Shown one piece after another: positions 55,524 to 63,152 of a stretch of 64,000 bases of DNA. This stretch comes from Arthrobacter sp. efr-133-R2A-120. GTDB taxonomy: Bacteria; Actinomycetota; Actinomycetes; Actinomycetales; Micrococcaceae. The stretch is taken from the NCBI RefSeq assembly GCF_030209835.1, contig NZ_JARVRF010000007.1, positions 62,001 to 126,000 of the forward strand. Reading direction: 5' to 3'. The notes under the pieces are model-generated. The model saw only the letters and a program-made list of their open reading frames with translations, ran no database searches and was not told where the DNA came from. The position numbers were made by a program, and so were the translations under genes. The first letter of the stretch is position 1; every line of letters begins with the position of its first letter.

Positions 55524-56780
55524 GTGAGTAAAAGCGCAGTATCCAAGAGTCCCGCAGAGTCCGATTGGGAAGGCCATCTGAAGGGCTCCACCGCCTACCG
55601 GAGGATCCTCGCCGGTTTGGCCCTCGCCGGCGTGGCCACGTTCGCGCAGCTGTACTCCACCCAGGCCGTCCTGCCACTCATGGCGAACGAGCTGCACATC
55701 ACCGCGGCAGAGGCGGCGCTCACTATTTCCTTGGCCACGGTAGGCCTCGCGGCAACGGTGCTGCCCTGGTCCTTCGTTGCCGACAAGATCGGCCGCGTGC
55801 GTGCCATGGCCATCGGAATCGCGGCGGCCACCGTCCTGGGCCTGCTCGTCCCCTTGGCTCCCACTTTTCCGCTTGTCCTCGCTTTGAGGGCGCTGGAGGG
55901 CATGGCCCTCGGCGGTATCCCGGCGATCGCGATCGCGTACTTGAATGAAGAAGTCAACAAGGTGCACGCCGCGCTGGCCGCTGGAAGCTACGTGGCCGGC
56001 ACCACCCTCGGCGGTCTTGCCGGCCGCTTGCTCGCGGGCCCCGTCGGCGAATTGTGGGGCTGGCGAGCCGCCGCCTTCGCAGTCTCCATCCTTGCGACAG
56101 CGTCGGCCGCACTGTTTCTGGTACTGGTCCCGAAACCGCGCCGCTTCACCCCGCGTTCGGCCGGAGGTTTCCGCGGGGCAATGAAGACGCTGGCAGGCCA
56201 CTCTTCCAATCCACGGCTGCTGGCCCTCTATATTCAAGCGTTCCTGTTGATGGGTGGATTCGTAGCCGTCTACAACTACCTCGGATTCCGTCTCCACGCC
56301 GCGCCCTTCGGACTGCCCGCCACCGTAGTCAGCCTGATTTTCCTCGCCTATTTGTCCGGAACCGTGAGCTCCCGATGGGGAGCCGGATTGTCCATGCGCT
56401 TCGGCCGGCGGACGGTCATGCTCGCCGGGATAGCGACCATGACGGCCGGCCTTGGACTCACTCTCTGGGACAACATCGCCGCGGTTCTGGCGGGCTTGGT
56501 GGTCTTCACCGGCGGCTTCTTCGCCGCGCACAGCATCGGAGCAGGCTGGACCGGGACCATCGCGACGAGCGGCCGCGCACAAGCAGCCTCGTTGTACAAC
56601 CTCTCCTACTACCTGGGTTCCAGCGTTATCGGCTGGGCCGGAGGACTCGCCTTCCAGGCTTTCGGTTGGACTGCACTCGCTTGGACGGTCATCGCGCTGG
56701 GGTGCACGACGGCGGTGATCACCGCCGTCGTGCACCGATCCCCGGCGCGCCAAGTCGCCGTCGTCGGCTTCTCCGCGTGA
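55524..56780 (+). CDS. MFS exporter, YnfM-like
   Basis: 418 residues, 12 helices. The N-terminal helix LALAGVATFAQLYSTQAVLPLMANEL and FVADKIGRVRAM with LNEEVNKVHAALAAGSYVAGTTLGGLAGR resemble YnfM and related multidrug exporters. GTG at 55524; an ATG at 55482 would lie upstream of the -10 box. Substrate unknown. Confidence 0.87.
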   Translation: MSKSAVSKSPAESDWEGHLKGSTAYRRILAGLALAGVATFAQLYSTQAVLPLMANELHITAAEAALTISLATVGLAATVLPWSFVADKIGRVRAMAIGIAAATVLGLLVPLAPTFPLVLALRALEGMALGGIPAIAIAYLNEEVNKVHAALAAGSYVAGTTLGGLAGRLLAGPVGELWGWRAAAFAVSILATASAALFLVLVPKPRRFTPRSAGGFRGAMKTLAGHSSNPRLLALYIQAFLLMGGFVAVYNYLGFRLHAAPFGLPATVVSLIFLAYLSGTVSSRWGAGLSMRFGRRTVMLAGIATMTAGLGLTLWDNIAAVLAGLVVFTGGFFAAHSIGAGWTGTIATSGRAQAASLYNLSYYLGSSVIGWAGGLAFQAFGWTALAWTVIALGCTTAVITAVVHRSPARQVAVVGFSA

Positions 56781-56830
56781 CCACGTATGCGCCGCACGGC
56801 ACGGCAGATGGCCCCCGGATTGAATTACCC

Positions 56831-57802
56831 CTAGGCTGCCCGTTTAGGTTCGGACGCCGGAGCGATGTCTGCGCCCGCCCGTCCCGGAAGCGTGGGTTCC
56901 GCCAACAGGGTGCGCGCATGGAGCACGTCCCCGATGAACCAGTCGTAGATCAGCACACCGATCACTCCACCGACGAGGGGGCCGACAATCGGGATCCAGA
57001 AATACCAGCTGAACGCTCCGCCAACGGTGCCCGGCAGAGCCGTCTGCCCCCATCCGGCGAGCCACGCAAACAGCCGTGGTCCGAAGTCACGGGCAGGGTT
57101 GATGGCGTATCCGGCGTTCGCGCCCACGGACATGCCGATCGCCGCCACGGCCAGCCCGATCATGAACGGGCCCAGGTTCGACTGCACGGCCGTGTTGCGC
57201 ATGTCGATGATGGCCACGACGAACAAGACGAGGAAAGCCGTGCCAACAATTTGGTCGACCAATGGACCCACGGGATTACCGTTGAAATACGGTGCCGGGA
57301 AGGTCGCGAAAATGGAGTAGGTCGCCAGCCCCTTTGGATCCGCGCGCCCGGTGCCGACAGCCTTGTTATAGGCGTCGATGGCATCGTGATAAAGCAGGTA
57401 CACCAGCGCGGCTCCGGCGAAAGCCCCAACAATCTGGGCAAGGATGTACGGGCCTACCTTTTTCCACGGGAACTTCCGCCGGACCGCGAAAGCCACCGTC
57501 ACCGCCGGATTGATGTGCGCCCCGCTGACCCCACCGCCGACGTAGATTGCCATCATTACCGCTATGGCCCATCCCCACGTGATCAACAGCCAGTCGCCGG
57601 CGGCCATGAAGATCGTGGTCGACGTCGCGGCCCGTCCCGAGCCGGGCAAGGCGGCAACCGCCATGGCCACAACCCCGTCGCCGAAAGCGATCAGCACAAA
57701 TGTGCCGAGGAACTCGGCAAGGAGCTCACCCCAAGTACCACCCAGTTGCTTGAGGCCGCTTCCTTTGCGGACTGCATTCCTTAGTGGACTGACTTCACTC
57801 AT
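56831..57802 (-). CDS. glpF: Major intrinsic protein, glycerol facilitator type
   Basis: 323 residues, six helices plus two half-helices. NPA boxes are SGAHINPAVTVAFA and AGYAINPARDFGPRLF; the Asp after NPAR marks the glycerol facilitator branch rather than water-only aquaporin. Longer N- and C-terminal tails than E. coli GlpF. AAGGAGG precedes the ATG by eight bases. No glycerol kinase gene nearby. Confidence 0.92.
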   Translation of the reverse strand: MSEVSPLRNAVRKGSGLKQLGGTWGELLAEFLGTFVLIAFGDGVVAMAVAALPGSGRAATSTTIFMAAGDWLLITWGWAIAVMMAIYVGGGVSGAHINPAVTVAFAVRRKFPWKKVGPYILAQIVGAFAGAALVYLLYHDAIDAYNKAVGTGRADPKGLATYSIFATFPAPYFNGNPVGPLVDQIVGTAFLVLFVVAIIDMRNTAVQSNLGPFMIGLAVAAIGMSVGANAGYAINPARDFGPRLFAWLAGWGQTALPGTVGGAFSWYFWIPIVGPLVGGVIGVLIYDWFIGDVLHARTLLAEPTLPGRAGADIAPASEPKRAA

Positions 57803-57934
57803 TCCGAGTGCCTCCTTGAGTCATCCGATTCACCTTTGGAAATTGACAACCCCAGCAACTTCATGGTATGTCGAACGACCTGCGGTAACCAGCCGATTGC
57901 CTTAGGTAACCAAGACTCAAGGTCCGGAATAGGG

Positions 57935-59098
57935 CTAACGGGTGGACTCGATGGCCTGGACCAGGTCGTCGATGATGTCGGCGGGATCTTCCAGGCCGAT
58001 GGAAAGCCTAAGCATGCGCGCCTGGGGCTTGGCCTCCGGAGCCACAGGGCGGTGGGTCAACCCGGCGGGGTGTTGGATCAGCGTGTCGGTACCACCCAGC
58101 GACACTGCGTGCGTAATGAGGCGGACGGAGCCCGGAATGCGCTCCGCATGCTCGGCCGATTCAAGGTCGAAAGAGATCAACGAACCCGGACCGCTCATCT
58201 GCGTACCCACCAAGTGCAGCGGATCGCACTCGGGAAGCCCCGGGTAGTACACCTTGGCGACGAGCTCGTGGCCGGCGAGCGCTGCAGCGATCTTGTGGGC
58301 GTGATCCTGCTGGGCCCGCACCCGAATGGGAAGGGTCGCCAGGCCCCGGTGCAACAGGTAGGCGGGCCACGGAGTCAGGATGCCGCCGGTCACGGCACGA
58401 ACCCGGCGCAGGCGAGTGGCCCACTCTGCACTTGTTGCCACCACGCCACCCATGGCGTCGCCGTGGCCGCCCAGGAATTTCGTGGCGCTGTGAAGCACCA
58501 TCGCGACGCCGTGCCTGAGCGGTTGCTGGAGGATCGGGGTGGCAATAGTGTTGTCCACGAGAACCGGAACATCTCCGGCGTCGGCCACCAGTCGGTTAAG
58601 GTCCACCAGATCCAGGCTCGGGTTCGCGGGCGTTTCCACCACCACCAGTCCCGTGTCCGGACGAAGGGCATCCTGCACACCGTCGGCCTTGACGAAGGTG
58701 ACCTGGTTGCCAAGCAGGCCGCTGGCCAGGACGTGGTCCGTGCCGCCGTAGAGAGGCCGCACCGCAACCACGTGCGTCTTGCCTTCCGATTGGGCGGCCA
58801 GCAGCACTGCGCTGAAGGCAGCCATGCCCGAGGCAAAACCGACAGATTGCGCTGCACCTTCGAGCGCCGCTACGCCGTCTTCGAACCTGGCTACCGTAGG
58901 ATTCCAAAGACGCTGGTACACCGTGCTCTGGCCCTCGAGGGGCACGCCGCCCGTAGCCATCTGCTCGTAGGCGAGGCCGCCGTCGTGGACAGAAGGCAAA
59001 GGCGCCGTGGTTGATAGGTCGATCGGGACTGCGTGCACGCCCTGTTCCGTGAGTCCTGTCCGGCCCGCGTGGACTGCGAGTGTATCGATGGCTGTCAC
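57935..59098 (-). CDS. Cys/Met-metabolism PLP enzyme
   Basis: 387 residues, cystathionine gamma-synthase/lyase and methionine gamma-lyase family. The PLP lysine is in LHSATKFLGGHGD, the substrate loop RLWNPTVARFEDGVAALEGA, and the C-terminal SLGGTDTLIQHPAGLTH. Which reaction is not decidable here; divergence from an Lrp regulator suggests breakdown or control by an amino acid. The GTG at 59098 with AAGGAG upstream is chosen over an ATG at 59119. Confidence 0.88.
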   Translation of the reverse strand: MTAIDTLAVHAGRTGLTEQGVHAVPIDLSTTAPLPSVHDGGLAYEQMATGGVPLEGQSTVYQRLWNPTVARFEDGVAALEGAAQSVGFASGMAAFSAVLLAAQSEGKTHVVAVRPLYGGTDHVLASGLLGNQVTFVKADGVQDALRPDTGLVVVETPANPSLDLVDLNRLVADAGDVPVLVDNTIATPILQQPLRHGVAMVLHSATKFLGGHGDAMGGVVATSAEWATRLRRVRAVTGGILTPWPAYLLHRGLATLPIRVRAQQDHAHKIAAALAGHELVAKVYYPGLPECDPLHLVGTQMSGPGSLISFDLESAEHAERIPGSVRLITHAVSLGGTDTLIQHPAGLTHRPVAPEAKPQARMLRLSIGLEDPADIIDDLVQAIESTR

Positions 59099-59108
59099 TG
59101 CTCTCCTT

Positions 59109-59151
59109 GAATTATTCACCGTTGAATTCGGTTAGTATCTGGCAATAATTC
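59109..59151. promoter_or_regulatory. AT-rich inverted repeat between PLP and Lrp genes
   Basis: GAATTATT (59109-59116) and AATAATTC (59144-59151) with a central GAATTC (59124-59129). Candidate Lrp-type operator in the divergent promoter; the arms are 8-bp perfect. Confidence 0.5.
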
Positions 59152-59229
59152 GGAGATTGACAGCGCAAATGAATGGATTGAGCGGAAAATGGCATCTATG
59201 ATGAATAGACAGCACTTTCAGGAGGATCC

Positions 59230-59733
59230 GTGAGCACCACCCCGAAGAACGTTCGGCCCGTCGGCATCAGCGAGCCCTTGGATGCGATCGACGAACGCAT
59301 CCTCGCGGCTTTGGTTGACGACGCCCGGATCTCCAACAAGCAACTGGCCGAACTGGTCGGAATCGCTCCGTCGACGGCGCTCATGCGCACGCGGTCGCTT
59401 TCCGAACGCGGCATTATCGAGGGCTTCGAGGCTGTCCTCAGCCTCCCGGCAATCGGCCGATCGGTCCAGGCCTTGATCGCCGTGCGCCTACGCGCCCATG
59501 ACCGCGACCAGATTGACCGCTTCACGGCCCGGGTTCCCGCCCTCCCTGCAGTGATCTCCACCTTCCATACATCGGGCTCCGTGGACTATCTGCTGCATAT
59601 CGCAGTTGCCAACACCGACGACCTTCGCGACTGGGTCCTGGACAACCTCGCCACTGACCCAGTGGTGGGCCACACCGAGACCACTTTGGTCTTTGCCCAC
59701 ATCCAAGGCAATCACGGGCCACTGCCGGAATAG
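59230..59733 (+). CDS. Lrp/AsnC family regulator
   Basis: 167 residues. HTH DAIDERILAALVDDARISNKQLAELVGIAPSTALMRTRSLSERGII and the RAM ligand domain with VPALPAVISTFHTSGSVDYLLHIAV. GTG start with AGGAGGATCC just upstream. It likely controls the divergent Cys/Met enzyme gene. Confidence 0.9.
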   Translation: MSTTPKNVRPVGISEPLDAIDERILAALVDDARISNKQLAELVGIAPSTALMRTRSLSERGIIEGFEAVLSLPAIGRSVQALIAVRLRAHDRDQIDRFTARVPALPAVISTFHTSGSVDYLLHIAVANTDDLRDWVLDNLATDPVVGHTETTLVFAHIQGNHGPLPE

Positions 59734-59752
59734 CGGTCGGGTTAGACCCAGC

Positions 59753-59980
59753 TCAGTGACGTGGCTCGAGGCCCGAGTGAGAAGCCCCCATGGCGTCCCG
59801 GCGAAGATCACCGAGTTCCTGCCGCCGCCTGGACGCCGCTCGCTGCGCGGCCAGGTCGACCGGAGGAATGTAGCGCCTGCGCTCGGCCCAGGAAACCAGG
59901 CCGGCTCCGATTCCGGCTGCTGCCGATTCCAGCATGGAGGGCCGGCGGTAGGTGCCGCATGATGCGGTGGCAGTGCTCAT
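59753..59980 (-). CDS. 75-residue basic protein coupled to ArsR gene
   Basis: 75 residues: MSTATASCGTYRRPSMLESA with a short hydrophobic stretch (AAGIGAGLVSWA) and a strongly basic second half (RRRYIPPVDLAAQRAASRRRQELGDLRRD). The ATG overlaps the stop of the ArsR-type gene (ATGA), and GGGAAAGAG lies just upstream, so it is translated with it. No family recognised. Confidence 0.65.
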   Translation of the reverse strand: MSTATASCGTYRRPSMLESAAAGIGAGLVSWAERRRYIPPVDLAAQRAASRRRQELGDLRRDAMGASHSGLEPRH

Positions 59981-60642
59981 GACTCTTTCCCTTCGGTGGC
60001 TGCTGCGTGCGACTTCGCGTCGCGGGATTTCTTGTCTCCGGCCCACGCCGGGACGCCCAGGATCGGGAATGCGTTGAAATGGATCTGCACAGGGCGGGCA
60101 TCGTCCGCCTCGGGTTCGCTCCTGATTTCCTCCAGAAGCTTTCGGGCGAAGGTTTCCATGGACCGCGCGTAGCGGCCGAGCTGCTCGGCTGACATCCGGG
60201 CGTTGGCAGTGTTGACGATGGCAGCGTCGAGCCAGTCTTCGCTCAGGGAGTCCATGCCGTGCGCCATGAAGTCGGCGAGGACGGCCTGCCTGCTGCGTTC
60301 GAACTCGCGGGTGACCAGCCGCGATGCCTCCTGCGTTGCCGGCGAATGTGCCAACTCGGGCGAAGTGATCTGGATAGCGCCCCTGGGCCGCTCCCACCAC
60401 CGCTCCCGCGCAGTCCCCTTGCCTTGGACTTCGTGGACGAAGTCGAACTTGGCGAGTTGCCGCAAGTGGTAGCTGGTAGCACCACTGGATTCATCGAGGA
60501 GTTCGGCCAGGCTGCAGGCGGTCTGTGGCCCATAACGGGACAGCATCTCGAGGATTTGAACGCGCAGGGGGTGCGCGAGCGCTTTCAGGGATGCCGTATC
60601 GACCTTGCGGACGGGGAATTCCTGCTCTTGAACCTTGTCCAT
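59977..60642 (-). CDS. ArsR-type helix-turn-helix regulator
   Basis: 221 residues. Winged helix at about 12-90: LKALAHPLRVQILEMLSRYGPQTACSLAELLDESSGATSYHLRQLAKFDFVHE with GKGTARERWWERP, as in the HTH_20 group of ArsR-like proteins. A helical C-terminal domain follows. The ATG at 60642 is chosen over 60678 because the latter lies inside the upstream repeat operators. It is followed by the small basic protein gene. Confidence 0.87.
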   Translation of the reverse strand: MDKVQEQEFPVRKVDTASLKALAHPLRVQILEMLSRYGPQTACSLAELLDESSGATSYHLRQLAKFDFVHEVQGKGTARERWWERPRGAIQITSPELAHSPATQEASRLVTREFERSRQAVLADFMAHGMDSLSEDWLDAAIVNTANARMSAEQLGRYARSMETFARKLLEEIRSEPEADDARPVQIHFNAFPILGVPAWAGDKKSRDAKSHAAATEGKES

Positions 60643-60658
60643 GCCGGAAACGCTACTC

Positions 60659-60705
60659 TTGCAAAGAAACCTTTGCAAGCATTTCTTTGCAAATCAATCT
60701 TTGCG
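60659..60705. promoter_or_regulatory. Operator array upstream of ArsR gene
   Basis: TTGCAAAG (60659-60666), AAAC, CTTTGCAA (60671-60678), then CTTTGCAA (60685-60692) and CTTTGCG (60699-60705), forward copies spaced exactly 14 bp. The first two form a perfect inverted repeat. It ends 17 bases before the regulator's start codon. Confidence 0.8.
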
Positions 60706-60732
60706 AACTGGACCTGGGGGATAAACCGCCCG

Positions 60733-61971
60733 TCAGCCGTTCCGGAGCACCCTACGAAGGGACAAGGCAGCCAAGACCGTCGCCGCAAGCCCGCACACCA
60801 CAGTGAAATAGCTGGCAGCGGCGCCCAGCCCAATGACCGAGGCGGCCAGGCCCAGCCCGATGACCGGCACAGCACTGCCAAGGTAGGTGATCACGTAGAC
60901 GGTGCTGATGATCTGGGCATGCCGGGACGCTTCCACCTTGCTTGCAACATCGTTGAACACCAGCCGGAAGGCGATCCCCTGCCCCACCCCCGCGGACAGG
61001 CTCGCTGCCACCAGCAGCACCGGACTGGACAGGGATGCCGCCGCGCCGACCAGGACAATGGAAACTCCCAGGACCGCCAGTCCCATGGGCACGGCGAACC
61101 GTCCGCGGACTGTCAGCAATTGGCTGAGCGCGGACGCGCCGAGCGTCAGTCCGGCGAGCAGTCCGGTCATGGGGCGCGAATCTGCGTGCACGACGACGGC
61201 GAAATAGCCGGGCGCGAGCGAAAGGCAGAATCCGAACACAGCAAAACTGAGGAATCCCACGCTTGAGGCCAGCCAAAACGCTCCCCTGGCTTCCCGCGAC
61301 ACGGACGGCCGTCGCGGGGCGAGCACGGTGTAGGGACGCGGGCCTTCGGCAGGCCGAATCGCCGGGCGTGCCTTGAGAAGCCAAAGCGGGACAAGCAATA
61401 GGAGCAGGACGGCCGCGTGGATGAAGAACGGCGTCGAGGTGGCACCCGGGAGCAGCGAAAGCAATCCGCCGATTGCGGGACCCGCGGCCACCCCTCCGGA
61501 GGAAGACAGCAACGTGAAGCGGGAAGCCCACTCAGGCCGGGACGGAAGCAATTCGCGCAAAGCCGCCGAGCTCGCTCCGGTTGCGAGGCCTACGGCAACG
61601 CCTTGGAGCATGCGGCCGGCAGAGAGCATCAAGAGGTTGTCAGCGTTGGCGAAAACCAGCCCGCCCACGAAGCCCACTAGGACAGCCAGCACCAGCGCCG
61701 CACGCCGGCCGATATGGTCCGACCAGTGGCCGGCGAGCATCAACACGGCCACCAGCGTCAGGACGTAGCTCGCAAAGGCAATCGCCACGCCCAGTGACGT
61801 AATTCCCAGCTCCGCCTGAAGCAACGGATACAGCGGGCTCGCCAAGTTGGCACCGACAAGCAGTGTGAACGTGACGGCGCCGGCCAGGACCAGCCGTGCC
61901 GTGGTGGAAGCATCCCAGCCCCAGCGCCCGGCGGTGGCCGGTCGCATGCGCAGTTCGCTAAAGACAGTCAT
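60733..61971 (-). CDS. MFS exporter
   Basis: 412 residues, 12 helices. N-terminal VGANLASPLYPLLQAELGI and LAGHWSDHIGRRAALVLA (MFS motif A) are clear. Substrate unknown. Upstream of the ArsR gene on the same strand but separated from it by the operator array; divergent from an Lrp regulator. Confidence 0.85.
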   Translation of the reverse strand: MTVFSELRMRPATAGRWGWDASTTARLVLAGAVTFTLLVGANLASPLYPLLQAELGITSLGVAIAFASYVLTLVAVLMLAGHWSDHIGRRAALVLAVLVGFVGGLVFANADNLLMLSAGRMLQGVAVGLATGASSAALRELLPSRPEWASRFTLLSSSGGVAAGPAIGGLLSLLPGATSTPFFIHAAVLLLLLVPLWLLKARPAIRPAEGPRPYTVLAPRRPSVSREARGAFWLASSVGFLSFAVFGFCLSLAPGYFAVVVHADSRPMTGLLAGLTLGASALSQLLTVRGRFAVPMGLAVLGVSIVLVGAAASLSSPVLLVAASLSAGVGQGIAFRLVFNDVASKVEASRHAQIISTVYVITYLGSAVPVIGLGLAASVIGLGAAASYFTVVCGLAATVLAALSLRRVLRNG

Positions 61972-62062
61972 TTCCGTGCCTTCGCCTCAGCGGCCGTCGC
62001 GAAACCTGGCCTTGTGGGCCGGGACTGTACGGCCCAAGATATTGATGGCAACAGGATGTCGT

Positions 62063-62086
62063 AGATCTGCCATATAGATCAGATCT
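62063..62086. promoter_or_regulatory. AGATCT repeats between MFS and Lrp genes
   Basis: AGATCT at 62063-62068 and 62081-62086, the latter within the palindrome AGATC-A-GATCT (62076-62086). Candidate Lrp operator. Confidence 0.35.
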
Positions 62087-62139
62087 CCGTGGAAGAATTG
62101 ATCAGGACAGTCAAAATTGACGTCCAAGGATGACCAAAA

Positions 62140-62700
62140 ATGAGCTGGAGTGATGATTTGAACACCCTCGATCCGACGGACCTGAAGATCCTGCTCGAGT
62201 TGATCCGTGATCCCAGGGTTCAGGTCGGCGAACTCAGCGAGTCCTTGGGGATCGCACGCAACACCGCCCAATCGAGGATGCGGCGTCTGGTCCGCTCGGG
62301 CGTACTGAACGACGGCGGCCGCGAGGTCGACCTCGAAAAGGTGGGGTACGACGTCGTCGGCTTCGTGACGTTGGAGGTGACCCACCGGGAACTCGACGGC
62401 GTGATCGGAGCCTTGCGCCGCATCCCCCAGGTCCTTGAGGTGCATGAAATCTCCGGGAGGGGCGATCTCCTATGCCGGGTGGTGGCCACCGACACGCACA
62501 ACCTGCAAACCGCGCTTCGCTCCATCCTCAGAACCAAAGGCGTCATCCGCACAGAAACGGTCCTTGCCCTGCACACCCATATCCCCTACCGGACAGAGCC
62601 GCTCATCGGCAGGCTCGTGGACGCGGCCGGGGCGGCCGGCGCCACGAAACGGGTCAAAGCGCAGGTTTCCACCGATTCGCCAGTCAGGGAAGCCGACTAG
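62140..62700 (+). CDS. Lrp/AsnC family regulator
   Basis: 186 residues. HTH DPTDLKILLELIRDPRVQVGELSESLGIARNTAQSRMRRLVRSGVLNDGG and the RAM domain with QVLEVHEISGRGDLLCRVVATDTHNLQ. AAGGAT precedes the ATG. Divergent from the MFS exporter, which it may control in response to an amino acid. Unusual C-terminal extension of about 25 residues. Confidence 0.88.
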   Translation: MSWSDDLNTLDPTDLKILLELIRDPRVQVGELSESLGIARNTAQSRMRRLVRSGVLNDGGREVDLEKVGYDVVGFVTLEVTHRELDGVIGALRRIPQVLEVHEISGRGDLLCRVVATDTHNLQTALRSILRTKGVIRTETVLALHTHIPYRTEPLIGRLVDAAGAAGATKRVKAQVSTDSPVREAD

Positions 62701-62709
62701 GATTCCAGA

Positions 62710-63135
62710 ATGGATTGGCTCTCTTCTCTTCAGCACCTCAATTGGCTGGCCATACTCCTGGCGTTCGTTTCCAGCATGGTCATCGGATTTGTCTGGTACA
62801 TGCCGGCGGTCCTCGGCAGACGGTGGATGCAGGCCATCGGCAAGACCGAGGAAGACCTCAAGAAGATCGACGGCGGCCCAGGAATCTGGATCCCCATGAT
62901 GGTGGCCGCAGCACTCACGAGCATCCTGTTGGCCGTCCTTATCGGCAGGCTCGGTGTGCATGGAAGCCTGGCCGGCGGATTTTTTGCGCTGGTCATTGCG
63001 GTCGTCTTCCGCGTTGGCGCCCACGTGATCCACAACGGCTTCGCGGGCAGACCGTCTGCCGTGACCCTCATCGACTCCGGCCATGACATCGTGGCCATGA
63101 CTGTCGCCGGGTCAATCATCGGGGCTTTGCCGTAA
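62710..63135 (+). CDS. DUF1761 membrane protein
   Basis: 141 residues, four helices. Signature WLAILLAFVSSMVIGFVWYMPAVLGRRWMQAIGKTEEDLKK at the start matches DUF1761. Function unknown. It sits between the Lrp and corA genes, 9 and 17 bases apart, so may be co-transcribed. Confidence 0.85.
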   Translation: MDWLSSLQHLNWLAILLAFVSSMVIGFVWYMPAVLGRRWMQAIGKTEEDLKKIDGGPGIWIPMMVAAALTSILLAVLIGRLGVHGSLAGGFFALVIAVVFRVGAHVIHNGFAGRPSAVTLIDSGHDIVAMTVAGSIIGALP

Positions 63136-63152
63136 GGGAGGAGAATAACCTC

